The notes under the pieces are model-generated. The model was not told where the DNA came from and searched no databases. It saw only the letters and a list, made by a program, of their open reading frames with translations. DNA of 64,000 nucleotides, taken from JAGVGT01 sp963807225 (GTDB lineage Bacteria > Desulfobacterota > Desulfobulbia > Desulfobulbales > JAGXFP01). Shown here in pieces: positions 17,635 through 25,803 of this stretch; within the stretch, counting starts at the first letter, position 1; every line of letters starts with the position of its first letter. The stretch lies in assembly GCA_963807225.1 (NCBI GenBank), contig CAWEAD010000005.1, positions 1,364,001-1,428,000 of the forward strand, given 5' to 3'. The position numbers and the translations under genes are program-made.

Positions 17635-18573
17635 ATGGGAGCAAAACTGAAGGTGGCTTTGTTGGCCGGAGGTAAATCCGGCGAACGGGAAGTATCGCTT
17701 AAGGGGGCCGAGGGGGTGGCCCGGGCTCTGGACCTGAAGCGTTATGAGGTGCGCCGCTATGATCCGGCCACCGACCTGGCCAGGCTGGCGGCCGAGGCGG
17801 CCGAGATCGATGTCGCCTTTATCCTGCTGCATGGACGTTTGGGCGAAGACGGCACGGTCCAGGGTTTTCTCGATCTGCTGGGCATTCCCTACCAGGGGGC
17901 CGGAGTGCTGGGCAGCGCTTTAGCCATGGACAAGCATCTCGCCAAGATCATGTACCGGCAGGTCGGGTTGCTGGTGCCGGAATGGGAAATGGTCGCCCCT
18001 GGTTTTGCCGATCTGGAAGGTTTGGTGGCTCGGCTCGGTTTGCCGCTGGTGGTCAAGCCGCTGCGGCAGGGTTCCAGCCTGGGCATGAGCATCGTCGATT
18101 CGATGACCGAACTGATGGTTGGTCTCGGGAAGGCTTTCGAATTCGACAACCGGGTAATGGTCGAGAAATTCATTGCGGGCCGGGAAATCACCGGCGGGGT
18201 GCTGGGCAACGGTGACGATCTCACCGCCCTGCCGCTGGTGGAGATAATTCCCGACAAGAAGTTTCGCTTCTTTGACTATGAGGCCAAGTACCTGGCCGGC
18301 GCCAGCCGGGAGGTCTGCCCGGCGGAACTGGACCCCGCAACCACGCATCTGGCCCAGAATTACGCCCTCAACGCTCACCGGGCCCTGCAGCTCGAAGTCT
18401 ACAGCCGCACCGATATGATCATCGCCGCCGACGGCATCTACGTCCTTGAAACCAACACCATTCCAGGCATGACCCCCACCAGCCTGTTGCCCCAGGCGGC
18501 CAAGGTCCATGGCCTCGATTTCCCCGCCCTCCTGGACCGATTGCTCGAACTGGCCCTGCAGAAAGAGAGATGA
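17635..18573 (+). CDS. ddl: D-alanine-D-alanine ligase
   Basis: A cytoplasmic ATP-grasp enzyme joining two D-alanines for peptidoglycan precursors. It begins KVALLAGGKSGEREVSLKG, and has LLHGRLGEDGTVQGFLDLLG, VVKPLRQGSSLGMSIVDS (ATP-binding loop) and the C-terminal metal site ETNTIPGMTPTSLLP. GAGGA upstream is better spaced for the ATG at 17635 than for the one at 17629, so the later start is chosen (311 residues). The gene stands alone and is not embedded in a mur/fts cluster. Length is normal. Confidence 0.93.
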   Translation: MGAKLKVALLAGGKSGEREVSLKGAEGVARALDLKRYEVRRYDPATDLARLAAEAAEIDVAFILLHGRLGEDGTVQGFLDLLGIPYQGAGVLGSALAMDKHLAKIMYRQVGLLVPEWEMVAPGFADLEGLVARLGLPLVVKPLRQGSSLGMSIVDSMTELMVGLGKAFEFDNRVMVEKFIAGREITGGVLGNGDDLTALPLVEIIPDKKFRFFDYEAKYLAGASREVCPAELDPATTHLAQNYALNAHRALQLEVYSRTDMIIAADGIYVLETNTIPGMTPTSLLPQAAKVHGLDFPALLDRLLELALQKER

Positions 18574-18639
18574 AAAACAGTTACAAGTTAATTGTTATAA
18601 ATTAGGGAAGGTTGCGTTTTGATCGAGGCCTGGTCCGGG

Positions 18640-19290
18640 TTACTCGATCCAGCGTCCGAGCCTGTTCCAGCGTACCCGCCAGGCAACATGATCCCACGAC
18701 CAGTATTTGATGAAGGCCTCCCCTTTGATATCGCTGTTTTTGATAAAGCCCCAGAAACGGCTGTCGTAGGAGTTGTCCCGGTTGTCGCCCATCATGAAAT
18801 ATGAGTTCGCCGGCACTTTGATCGGGCCGAAATTGTCGCGCGGGCCTGCCGTGCTCGGCAGAATCCGGTCGTCTTCGTGGATCTCATGGGGATTTGAATA
18901 AGGGGCGCCGTTGACGTAGATCACCTTGTTCCGTTCGCTGATCACGTCACCGGGCACGCCGATGACCCGCTTGATGAAATCCTGGGAACGGTTCACGGGA
19001 TATTCGAAGACCATCACATCTCCCCGTTGCGGGTCGCGGAGCTTCAGGATCCGCTGGTCGGTAAAGGGCAGCTTCAGTCCATAGATGAATTTGTTCACCA
19101 ACAGGTAATCGCCTACCAACAGGGTGTTTTCCATGGAGCCCGAGGGAATCTTGAAGGCCTGCACCACTCCGGTTCTGATGATGAGCGCCAGGATCAGCGC
19201 CCAGGCAATTGCTTCGGTATATTCCCGGAATTTCGATTTTTTCCTGGTTTCATCCCCGTCGAGGGGCAAAGTTTGAACTGTTTCAGACAT
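18640..19290 (-). CDS. lepB: signal peptidase I
   Basis: A 216-residue inner membrane serine protease that removes signal peptides from exported proteins. One N-terminal membrane helix (EAIAWALILALIIRTGVVQA) is followed by the catalytic Ser in FKIPSGSMENTLLVGDYLLV. The catalytic Lys lies in DFIKRVIGVPGD, and box E is FMMGDNRDNSYDSRFWGF. All motifs of the family are intact. It converges with ddl, with a 66-base spacer in which I see no clear terminator. Confidence 0.95.
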   Translation of the reverse strand: MSETVQTLPLDGDETRKKSKFREYTEAIAWALILALIIRTGVVQAFKIPSGSMENTLLVGDYLLVNKFIYGLKLPFTDQRILKLRDPQRGDVMVFEYPVNRSQDFIKRVIGVPGDVISERNKVIYVNGAPYSNPHEIHEDDRILPSTAGPRDNFGPIKVPANSYFMMGDNRDNSYDSRFWGFIKNSDIKGEAFIKYWSWDHVAWRVRWNRLGRWIE

Positions 19291-19415
19291 GCCAATTTTC
19301 CTTGGTTTCGTGGTTGTGGTTCGAGCAAATCAGGCGGACTCCGCAAAATATCCAAACAACTATAATAATCATTGATCGTGAATCTGTGTAGCCGCTACCC
19401 GCAAAATCCCTTCGA

Positions 19416-19462
19416 GCCGTCGGGCCGTTGTGAATAAAATTGGTTCACAACGGCCCAACGGC
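19416..19462. repeat. 19-bp near-perfect inverted repeat in a 383-base gene-free stretch
   Basis: Arms 19416-19434 and 19444-19462 are complementary with one mismatch and enclose a 9-base loop; the inner 13 bp are perfect. No T-run follows on either strand, so it is not a standard intrinsic terminator. The gene-free stretch 19291-19673 between lepB and the zinc permease holds nothing else that I recognise. A REP-like element or a protein-binding palindrome are both possible. Confidence 0.65.
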
Positions 19463-19673
19463 CCGGGAAAGGCGAGAAGAGCTGGTGTGATAGTGAAATG
19501 AAGAGCGGCAGGGCTTGGCCTTCCGGCCTGGTTTTATCCGGCCGGGCGGAAGATATTCAACATGCTTGTTTCAGCCATTAAAGTTTTATTTTCCGTGATT
19601 TTTAGCGCGCTCTCTCCGCAACCTTGATTGATGTGAATCCGTCGAGCGGTTGCTGTCGTTGGCCGGCGGATTT

Positions 19674-20462
19674 TCAAACCCGGCGGCCCGGCAGCAGGAA
19701 GGTGATGGTGAAGAGCAGAGTGGCGGCGATGACGATGGAGGGGCCGGCCGGGGTGTCCCAGTAATAGGAAGTGAAAAGTCCGGCCACCACCGCAATGATT
19801 CCACAGCCGGCGGCGCCGACAGCCATACCCTCGGGGGTGGTGGCGAAACGGCGGGCGCTGGCGGCCGGGATGATGAACATGGCGGTGACCAGCAGTAAGC
19901 CCACCACCTTCATCAGAAGCGCCACGGCCAGGGCCATCAGGGCCATGAAACACCAGTTGATCCGGGCCACGTTGATCCCTTCGACCTGGGCCAGATCTTC
20001 GTGAACGGTCAGGGCCAGCAGCGGACGCCAGATCAGGGCCAGGATAAAGAGTGCCGCTCCACCGCCCCCATAGATCCAGCCGAGGTCGGACGCATTGATC
20101 GCCAAGATATCTCCGAACAGGTAGGACAGCAGGTCGACCCGCAAAGTCTCGGCCAGGGCCAGCAGGACCAACCCCAGGGAGAGGGCGGAATGGGCCAGGA
20201 TGCCGAGCAGGGTATCACCGGCCAGGCCGCGGCGGCGTTGGAGCAGGAAGAGCAGCAGGGCCAGAAGCTGGCAGATTGCGATGACCCCGAGGGTCAGATT
20301 GATGTGGAGCAGATAGCCGATGACCACCCCCAGCAGGGCGGAGTGGGCCAGGGTATCGCCGAAGTAGGCCAGCCGGCGCCAGACCACGAAGGAACCGAAG
20401 GCTCCGGCCACCAGGGCCACGCCGATCCCGCCGGCCAGGGCTCGCAGCAGAAAATCATCCAT
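19674..20462 (-). CDS. znuB: zinc ABC transporter, membrane permease (ZnuB-like)
   Basis: A 262-residue polytopic permease of the ABC-3 family for zinc or manganese uptake. Start MDDFLLRALAGGIGVALVAG is chosen because it opens the first membrane helix; the frame is open further upstream but with non-hydrophobic, unlikely sequence. Typical blocks are VVWRRLAYFGDTLAHSALLG and VVGLLLVTAMFIIPAASARR. Seven or more membrane segments are visible. It lies 149 bases after the ATPase gene on the same strand, a wider gap than usual for this operon, and no gene is seen in the gap. Zinc rather than manganese is inferred from the adjacent Zur-type regulator. Confidence 0.88.
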   Translation of the reverse strand: MDDFLLRALAGGIGVALVAGAFGSFVVWRRLAYFGDTLAHSALLGVVIGYLLHINLTLGVIAICQLLALLLFLLQRRRGLAGDTLLGILAHSALSLGLVLLALAETLRVDLLSYLFGDILAINASDLGWIYGGGGAALFILALIWRPLLALTVHEDLAQVEGINVARINWCFMALMALAVALLMKVVGLLLVTAMFIIPAASARRFATTPEGMAVGAAGCGIIAVVAGLFTSYYWDTPAGPSIVIAATLLFTITFLLPGRRV

Positions 20463-20611
20463 CGTTGCCTCGCATATGGTTGTGGCTATGGCTATGCCGA
20501 AAATTTGCCGGACAAAGAGAGACGAACTTTTGCGAGTGAGGCCATACACTCTGTATGCCGCGGGAACAAAAGTGTGTCACGACGAAGTAGGGCGGAGTTT
20601 TGGCGACGCCA

Positions 20612-21388
20612 TCATCCATGCCGGCACTCCTCGCCGGTGGTTGGATCGCGGTGGCCGTTGTGCTGGTGGGTATAAAGGGCCAGTCCGTCGATTACCCGGG
20701 GAGAGAACAGCTTCAGAAAGGCCGGGTCGGCCTGTACCGCGACGGGATGGCCGGTGCAGCAGACATGGCGATTCAGGCAGATCACCCGGTCGGTGGCGGC
20801 CATTACCAGATGCAGGTCATGGGAAACCATCAGGACGGCGCAGCCCCGGTCGTGGCTGAGCCGGGAGATCAGGTCGAAGAGTTCCTGCTGGCCCTGGACG
20901 TCAACCCCCTGGGCCGGCTCGTCCAGGGCCAGGAGATCCGGTTCCCTGAGCAGGGCGCGGGCCAGAAGGATGCGCTGGAGTTCCCCGCCCGAAACGGTTT
21001 GCACCGGGGCGTCAAGCAGGGTGGGGGCACCGACCTCCTCCAGGGCCTGGACCAATGCCTCCGGCGGACGCGGGGAGGCCAGGGTCAGGAAGCGGCGGAC
21101 CGTGAGGGGCAGGATCGGATCGAAATGCATTTTCTGGGGCATGTAGCCGATTTTTATTCCCGCGGTTTGGCTTACCAACCCCGAGTCGGGCCGCAGCAGG
21201 CCAAGCATGATTCGCAGCAGGGTGGTCTTGCCGCCGCCATTGGGACCGATAATCGTGAGAATTTCTCTCCGCCGGACCTCCAGGCTTACCCCACTCAGGA
21301 TTTCTTTGGCGGCCAGGCGCAAGTGAATATTATCGGCCCGGATCAGGACCTCTTCCTGGGCCGGTTGTATCTTTTCGGCGCTTATCAT
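20612..21388 (-). CDS. znuC: zinc ABC transporter, ATP-binding protein (ZnuC-like)
   Basis: The cytoplasmic ATPase that drives the zinc permease. Walker A is IIGPNGGGKTTLLRIMLGLL, the signature loop is TVSGGELQRILLARALL, Walker B is LLALDEPAQGVDVQG and the switch His is in MVSHDLHLVMA. The ATG at 21388-21386 overlaps the TGA of the regulator gene (ATGA), which fixes the start and couples regulator and transporter. The C-terminus has several histidines (HQHNGHRDPTTGEECRHG), a common metal-rich tail in zinc transporters. Length (258) is normal. Confidence 0.9.
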   Translation of the reverse strand: MISAEKIQPAQEEVLIRADNIHLRLAAKEILSGVSLEVRRREILTIIGPNGGGKTTLLRIMLGLLRPDSGLVSQTAGIKIGYMPQKMHFDPILPLTVRRFLTLASPRPPEALVQALEEVGAPTLLDAPVQTVSGGELQRILLARALLREPDLLALDEPAQGVDVQGQQELFDLISRLSHDRGCAVLMVSHDLHLVMAATDRVICLNRHVCCTGHPVAVQADPAFLKLFSPRVIDGLALYTHQHNGHRDPTTGEECRHG

Positions 21389-21882
21389 TGCTGCTCCCGG
21401 CAATTTGTGCAGAGTCCCATGATCTCCACCGTGCTGCTGCTGATCGTGAAACCGCTGGCCGTGGCGCTGGCCTTGAGGGCCGTGGTGACCCGGTTGTCGT
21501 CAAGTTCGGCCAGTTGCCGACAGGCCGTGCAGATCAGAAACTGCCCGGCATGGCGGGCGTCGGGAAAGGCGCAGCCGATAAAGGCATTTAGCGAGGCCAG
21601 GCGATGAACCAACCCCTGGCCCTGAAGAAAATCGAGGGCGCGATAGACCGTGGCTGGCGCCACCTGGCCGCGTTCACCTCGCATTCTCTCCAGCAGGGCG
21701 TAAGCACCGACCGGCTGGTGGTTGTCCCAGACCAACTCCAGCACTCGGCGGCGCAAGGCGGTCAAGCGTTGCCCCCTTTGGCGGCAAATTGCTTCGGCCT
21801 TGGTCAGGGCCTGGTTCACGCAGTGGCCATGATCGTGCCCGGCATCATTGAAGGGCGGGGTAACGGATGGTATCCGGTTCAA
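21385..21882 (-). CDS. zur: Fur-family zinc uptake regulator (Zur-like)
   Basis: A 165-residue Fur-family repressor. It has a winged-helix DNA-binding region (RLTALRRRVLELVWDNHQPV and GQVAPATVYRALDFLQGQGL) and two CxxC pairs in the C-terminal part (LICTACRQ and LCTNCREQQ) that hold a structural zinc. The start is a TTG at 21882 with AAAGGAG six bases upstream. The N-terminus contains a His-rich patch (DAGHDHGHCVN). It is the first gene of zur-znuC-znuB and faces znuA divergently, so it likely controls both through the operator-like site between them. Zur rather than Fur is inferred from this context. Confidence 0.88.
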   Translation of the reverse strand: MNRIPSVTPPFNDAGHDHGHCVNQALTKAEAICRQRGQRLTALRRRVLELVWDNHQPVGAYALLERMRGERGQVAPATVYRALDFLQGQGLVHRLASLNAFIGCAFPDARHAGQFLICTACRQLAELDDNRVTTALKASATASGFTISSSTVEIMGLCTNCREQQ

Positions 21883-21906
21883 GGTTCACTCCTTTAGTCT
21901 TGCTTT

Positions 21907-21921
21907 TGCAATAATATAACA
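21907..21921. promoter_or_regulatory. Zur-box-like operator between zur and znuA
   Basis: TGCAATAATATAACA is an imperfect palindrome very close to the known Zur operator core TGTTATANTATAACA. It lies in the 103-base, AT-rich divergent gap between the zur and znuA starts, where a zinc-dependent repressor would shut both directions. Match is by eye to the published consensus only. Confidence 0.6.
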
Positions 21922-21985
21922 TAATACTGAGTTTAACATCTATAACAAAAGAGACCTTTAAAAGACTGCTCCGAGGAGGTGTCTA

Positions 21986-22942
21986 ATGCCTTTCAATTCA
22001 GGCCTACGGGCCGGATTTTTCATCTTCTTCATCGGGTGGGCGGTGCTGATGTCGCCGCCGGCGTCGGCCTCTCCCCGGGTAGTGGTGACCATCAAGCCGA
22101 TCCACTCCCTGGTGGCCGGAGTGATGGCCGGGGTCGGTGAACCGGCTCTGCTTATCGAAGGGGCGGGATCACCCCACTATTACAGTCTGCGGCCCTCCGA
22201 CGCCAAGCTGCTGACCCGGGCCGAACTGGTGGTCCGAGTCGGGGCCGACTTCGAAACCTTCCTCAATCGGTCGCTGGCCAGCCTGGCTCCCAATGCCCGG
22301 ATTGTCTCCCTGGATGAGCTGCCGGGCATTACTTTGTTGCCGGCTCGCGAGGGAGGGGTCTGGGAGGAGCACGCCGATCACCAGCCGGTTCCTGACGTGG
22401 AGACGGGAACCGGCCATAAAGAGTTTAATCTGCATCTCTGGCTCGATCCGCAAAATGCCCGGGTCATTGTCGCCGGGCTGGTCAAAGTCCTGGCTGAATT
22501 GGATCCGGCCGACGCCGAACGTTACCGGGCCAACGGTGCCGCCCTGGAGCGACGTCTGACCAAGCTCGACCAGGATCTGGCCCGGCAACTCAAACCGGTG
22601 GAAGAGCGTCCCTATGTGGTTTTTCACGACGCTTACCCATACCTGGAGAAGCGTTACCACCTGCAGGCCGTGGGTTCCATCACCGTCGATCCGGGGCGGC
22701 CGGTCGGTGCCCGGCGCCTGGCCGAGATCCGCGAAAAAATCAAGGCGACCGGTGCTCGTTGCGTGTTCAGGGAGCCGCAGTTCGAACCGAAACTGATGAG
22801 GTTGCTCACTGAAGGGACGGGCGCGCAGATCGGCACTCTTGACCCCTTGGGCGCCGATCTGCCGGCCGGGCCGGAGGCCTATTTCCTCTTGATGAACCGT
22901 CTCGGCGACTCCTTGCGGGAATGCCTGGGAAAAGCGCCATAA
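21986..22942 (+). CDS. znuA: periplasmic zinc-binding protein (ZnuA-like)
   Basis: A 318-residue secreted solute-binding protein of the cluster 9 (metal) family. It has a signal peptide (FFIFFIGWAVLMSPPASA) and the expected metal ligands: His near residue 38 (KPIHSLVAGVM), His in GSPHYYSLRPSD near 62, His near 150 (HLWLDPQNARV), and the HDAYPYLEKRY block near 214. The loop before the second lobe carries a short His/Asp-rich stretch (EEHADHQ), shorter than in E. coli ZnuA. GAGGAGG precedes the ATG. It is separated from its permease and ATPase by divergent transcription but shares their likely Zur operator. Confidence 0.9.
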   Translation: MPFNSGLRAGFFIFFIGWAVLMSPPASASPRVVVTIKPIHSLVAGVMAGVGEPALLIEGAGSPHYYSLRPSDAKLLTRAELVVRVGADFETFLNRSLASLAPNARIVSLDELPGITLLPAREGGVWEEHADHQPVPDVETGTGHKEFNLHLWLDPQNARVIVAGLVKVLAELDPADAERYRANGAALERRLTKLDQDLARQLKPVEERPYVVFHDAYPYLEKRYHLQAVGSITVDPGRPVGARRLAEIREKIKATGARCVFREPQFEPKLMRLLTEGTGAQIGTLDPLGADLPAGPEAYFLLMNRLGDSLRECLGKAP

Positions 22943-22962
22943 CCAGACGTCGGTAATTTTGG

Positions 22963-22992
22963 TTATCGGCATCGGCCCGGTTACGGTATAAT
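22963..22992 (+). promoter_or_regulatory. possible promoter of the HD-GYP gene
   Basis: A perfect TATAAT (22987-22992) lies 58 bases before the ATG of the HD-GYP gene. The best -35 candidate is TTATCG with an 18-base spacer, a weak match, so only the -10 box is convincing. Confidence 0.35.
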
Positions 22993-23050
22993 TACCGGAC
23001 AAGCCCTTTGCGAGGCCGCGTTTTTGACGGCGAAAGGAAGGTGAGGTGGT

Positions 23051-23971
23051 ATGGAAGATCTGGTTCTGCCGCACGATGTGATCACTCTGACCGGCGAAAT
23101 CTTATTGCCGCGCGGCGCCTGGCTCGACCATCGGACCTGCGCGGAATTAAGCCGACGGCTAAATGAGCGGGCCGTTCGGAGATACCCCTTTGCTAACCTG
23201 ACCGACCTGGACAAGGACCTACGGGAATTTTTGGGCAAACCTCCCTACCGTGACATTTTCGGCGACCGGCTGGAGACCGAGGAAATTCTCGGCCTGATGG
23301 GTCAGGTTGAACTGATCGAACCGGTGATCGAGACCCTGGAATATTTTCGCGAGCAGGATTTTCACACTTACCGCCACAGCTTGATGGTTTTTGCCCTCTC
23401 GACCCTTCTGGCCCGGCATCTCTATCCGGATGACCAACGTTCCCTGCTGGGAGCGCTGGCCGGTCCCTCTCATGATCTCGGCAAAATCTGCGTACCTCCG
23501 GAGATCCTCCGGAAAAGCACTCCCCTGACCCACCGGGAGGCGAGTATTCTCAAGCATCACGCTGCCGCCGGTTACGTCTTATTGGCCTATTACACCGGCG
23601 ATTTCGAGCATCTCACCGCCAGGGTCGCCCGCGATCATCATGAGCGTCGCGATGGTTCCGGTTACCCGCGCGGCATCAATTCCTCCGACGAGATGGTGGA
23701 GATAGTCATCCTCGCCGACATTTACGATGCCCTGATTTCGCCTCGACCTTACCGCCCCGTATCCTTCGACAATCGCAGCGCCCTGGAGGAACTGACCGGG
23801 ATGGCAGCCCGGGGCCAGATTGGCTGGTTGCCCTTGAAGGCCCTGGTCGCTTTCAACCGCGGTTCCCGGCCGCAATTTCATCAATGCGAAGTATCCATGG
23901 AAAAGCGCGGCCGGCCGCCGGCACAGAACGTTTACGGAATTCGGGAAAACGGCGATGATGAGGCGAGCTAA
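23051..23971 (+). CDS. HD-GYP domain protein, likely cyclic di-GMP phosphodiesterase
   Basis: A 306-residue cytoplasmic protein. The first roughly 90 residues match no domain that I recognise. The HD-GYP core follows: the first His in YRHSLMVFALS near 111, SHDLGKICVPPEIL near 140, a KHH motif in ILKHHAAAGYVLL, then DHHERRDGSGYPRGI near 196 and ILADIYDALISPRPYR. All metal ligands and the GYP signature are present, which predicts hydrolysis of cyclic di-GMP. No receiver or membrane domain is attached. It is transcribed alone. The signal and the target process are not visible. Confidence 0.88.
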   Translation: MEDLVLPHDVITLTGEILLPRGAWLDHRTCAELSRRLNERAVRRYPFANLTDLDKDLREFLGKPPYRDIFGDRLETEEILGLMGQVELIEPVIETLEYFREQDFHTYRHSLMVFALSTLLARHLYPDDQRSLLGALAGPSHDLGKICVPPEILRKSTPLTHREASILKHHAAAGYVLLAYYTGDFEHLTARVARDHHERRDGSGYPRGINSSDEMVEIVILADIYDALISPRPYRPVSFDNRSALEELTGMAARGQIGWLPLKALVAFNRGSRPQFHQCEVSMEKRGRPPAQNVYGIRENGDDEAS

Positions 23972-24064
23972 AGGCAAAGGCAAAACTGCCGTGCTATATG
24001 CGTGGGTCGTCCGTGGCGTAGAATATTCCTTTTAAAATTTAAATATTCAGGGAAGGAGAGCTGG

Positions 24065-24844
24065 GTGAACAAATATTGCGGATGGCTTTTATGCTTGGTC
24101 GGTCTACTGATGACAGGATGGTTCATAACCCCGGTTCCGGCGGTTGAGCGGGTGGTGCTTTTCGATCAGGGGCATGGACAACGTTTTCTGATCGAAGGCG
24201 ACGAGCCTCTGGGGCTTGCCGCCCTGGCGGCCGCCTTCCGGGGGCAAGGGTTGAGCCCCCGGGTCGAAACCGGAGGAATTACCCCGGAATCGTTGCGACA
24301 GGCGACGGCCTTGGTGCTCTCCGGCCCCTTTCAACCGATCGGCGAAACCGAGATGAAGACGATAGAGAATTTCCTGACCCGGGGTGGCCGTCTTTGCATT
24401 ATGCTGCATATCGCCGATCCGGCCCGGCCGCTGCTGCAGGAACTGGGGGTAGCGGTGACCGGGACTCCGATCCGGGAGCAACGCAACCTGATCGGCGGCG
24501 ATCCCCTGGAATTTCGGGTGACCAACCTGGTTGCCCACCCGGTGACCGCCGGTCTTGCCGCTTTCACCGTCAAGGGTTGTTGGGGATTGCGCAATATGAA
24601 CGGCGGCAGCCGGGTTCTGGCCTGGAGCAGCCCCGGAACCTGGTCCGATTTGAACGGCGACGGCCGGATGGGCCCGGATGAGCCGACTATGCCCCAGGGG
24701 ATTCTGGTCGGAGGCGAGCGGGGCAAGGGGGCTTTCCTGGTATTCGGCGATGACGCGATTTTCCAGAACCGGTTCCTGACCGAGGGTAACCTGCAGCTGG
24801 CCCGGAACCTGGCCGTTTGGCTCAAGGACGGCAGCGGGGAGTAG
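24065..24844 (+). CDS. secreted protein with a class I glutamine amidotransferase-like (DUF4350-type) fold
   Basis: A 259-residue exported protein. The GTG at 24065 is preferred because AAGGAGAG lies six bases before it and because it opens directly onto a signal peptide (WLLCLVGLLMTGWFITPVPA). The mature part alternates strands and helices typical of a Rossmann-like amidotransferase fold without a catalytic Cys (VVLFDQGHGQRFLIEGDEPL, LVLSGPFQPIGETEM, FLVFGDDAIFQNRFL). This is the pattern of the DUF4350 and ThuA-like groups. Function is unknown. It is not obviously linked to the HD-GYP gene upstream or to the solute cluster downstream, from which 107 bases separate it. Confidence 0.6.
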   Translation: MNKYCGWLLCLVGLLMTGWFITPVPAVERVVLFDQGHGQRFLIEGDEPLGLAALAAAFRGQGLSPRVETGGITPESLRQATALVLSGPFQPIGETEMKTIENFLTRGGRLCIMLHIADPARPLLQELGVAVTGTPIREQRNLIGGDPLEFRVTNLVAHPVTAGLAAFTVKGCWGLRNMNGGSRVLAWSSPGTWSDLNGDGRMGPDEPTMPQGILVGGERGKGAFLVFGDDAIFQNRFLTEGNLQLARNLAVWLKDGSGE

Positions 24845-24922
24845 TATCGGGCGTCCTCCGGTTGCCGCGTTAGCCATCAGGTCGATTTTCGTTTGATTTT
24901 CGGATCCGGTTAATGGTGTAGT

Positions 24923-24946
24923 TAAGAGAAAGACCATTTTCTCTTA
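24923..24946 (+). promoter_or_regulatory. hairpin immediately upstream of the mpgP-like start
   Basis: TAAGAGAAA (24923-24931) and TTTCTCTTA (24938-24946) form a perfect 9-bp stem with a 6-base loop ending five bases before the ATG at 24952. No normal ribosome site fits between hairpin and start. The purine-rich left arm is the only candidate, so the hairpin could control translation or mark a very short leader. Confidence 0.5.
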
Positions 24947-24951
24947 CGGCC

Positions 24952-25803
24952 ATGACCCTGCTTATCTTTACCGACCTCGACGGTTCCCTGCTCGATCACG
25001 AAGACTACTCCGTGGCCGGCGCCCGCCCGGCTCTGGCCCGGATCCGGCGGTTGAGCATCCCCCTGATCTTCACCACCAGCAAAACCAGAGCCGAAGTGGA
25101 AGCGCTGCAGGCCGAACTGGAACTGGCCCAGCCTTTCATTGTTGAAAACGGCGGCGGTCTTTTTTTTCCCCCGGCTTTCGATGAACTGCCGTTGGTGGCC
25201 GCGGAACTGTGCGGCCGCTATCGGCTCCTGCGCTTCGGCGTCGAATACGCCAGTCTGCGCCGCTTCCTGCGAAAACATGGCCCGCGCTTCCAGGTCAGGG
25301 GTTTTGGCGACATGTCAGAGCTCGAGATCGCCGAACGGACGGGCCTCTCGCCCGGCCAGGCTGCAAGGGCCAAAAATCGAGAATTCACCGAACCCTTCAT
25401 CTGCGCGGGAGATCTGGAACAGTTCCGCCGACTGGCCGCCCGGCAAGGGTTGGCGATCACCCGGGGCGGCCGCTTTTATCATCTGATGGGCGGTGCTCAG
25501 GATAAGGGCAGGGCGGTGCAGGCCGCCATTCGGGCCTGGCGCTCGGCCGGACGGCCGGTGATGGCCATCGGCCTGGGCGACAGCGAAAACGACGAGCAGC
25601 TATTGGCCAATGTCGAGATCCCGGTCCAGATTCCCCAGCCCGACGGCTCCTTCGCGGAACTGGTCGTCTCCCCGCTGATCCGCGCCACTGCCCCTGGCAG
25701 CCGGGGTTGGGGAGCGGCGATCATGGCTCTGCTCGACGACTGGGAAAATGAGCGCGGCTTCTTCGCGCGATGCAGGAATCATACGGAGGTGGCGCATGGC
25801 TGA
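24952..25803 (+). CDS. mannosyl-3-phosphoglycerate phosphatase family (HAD)
   Basis: A 283-residue HAD-superfamily phosphatase of the MpgP/YedP group. These remove the phosphate from mannosyl- or glucosyl-3-phosphoglycerate to yield the compatible solute. The nucleophile motif is LIFTDLDGSLLDHEDYS. The threonine/serine motif is IPLIFTTSKTRAEVE, with the family stretch FIVENGGGLFFPP, and the C-terminal acidic motif is GLGDSENDEQLL. It is first in a tight four-gene run with two glycosyltransferases and a glycerate kinase; its end overlaps the next gene by 8 bases. The sugar (mannose or glucose) cannot be told from sequence. Confidence 0.85.
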   Translation: MTLLIFTDLDGSLLDHEDYSVAGARPALARIRRLSIPLIFTTSKTRAEVEALQAELELAQPFIVENGGGLFFPPAFDELPLVAAELCGRYRLLRFGVEYASLRRFLRKHGPRFQVRGFGDMSELEIAERTGLSPGQAARAKNREFTEPFICAGDLEQFRRLAARQGLAITRGGRFYHLMGGAQDKGRAVQAAIRAWRSAGRPVMAIGLGDSENDEQLLANVEIPVQIPQPDGSFAELVVSPLIRATAPGSRGWGAAIMALLDDWENERGFFARCRNHTEVAHG

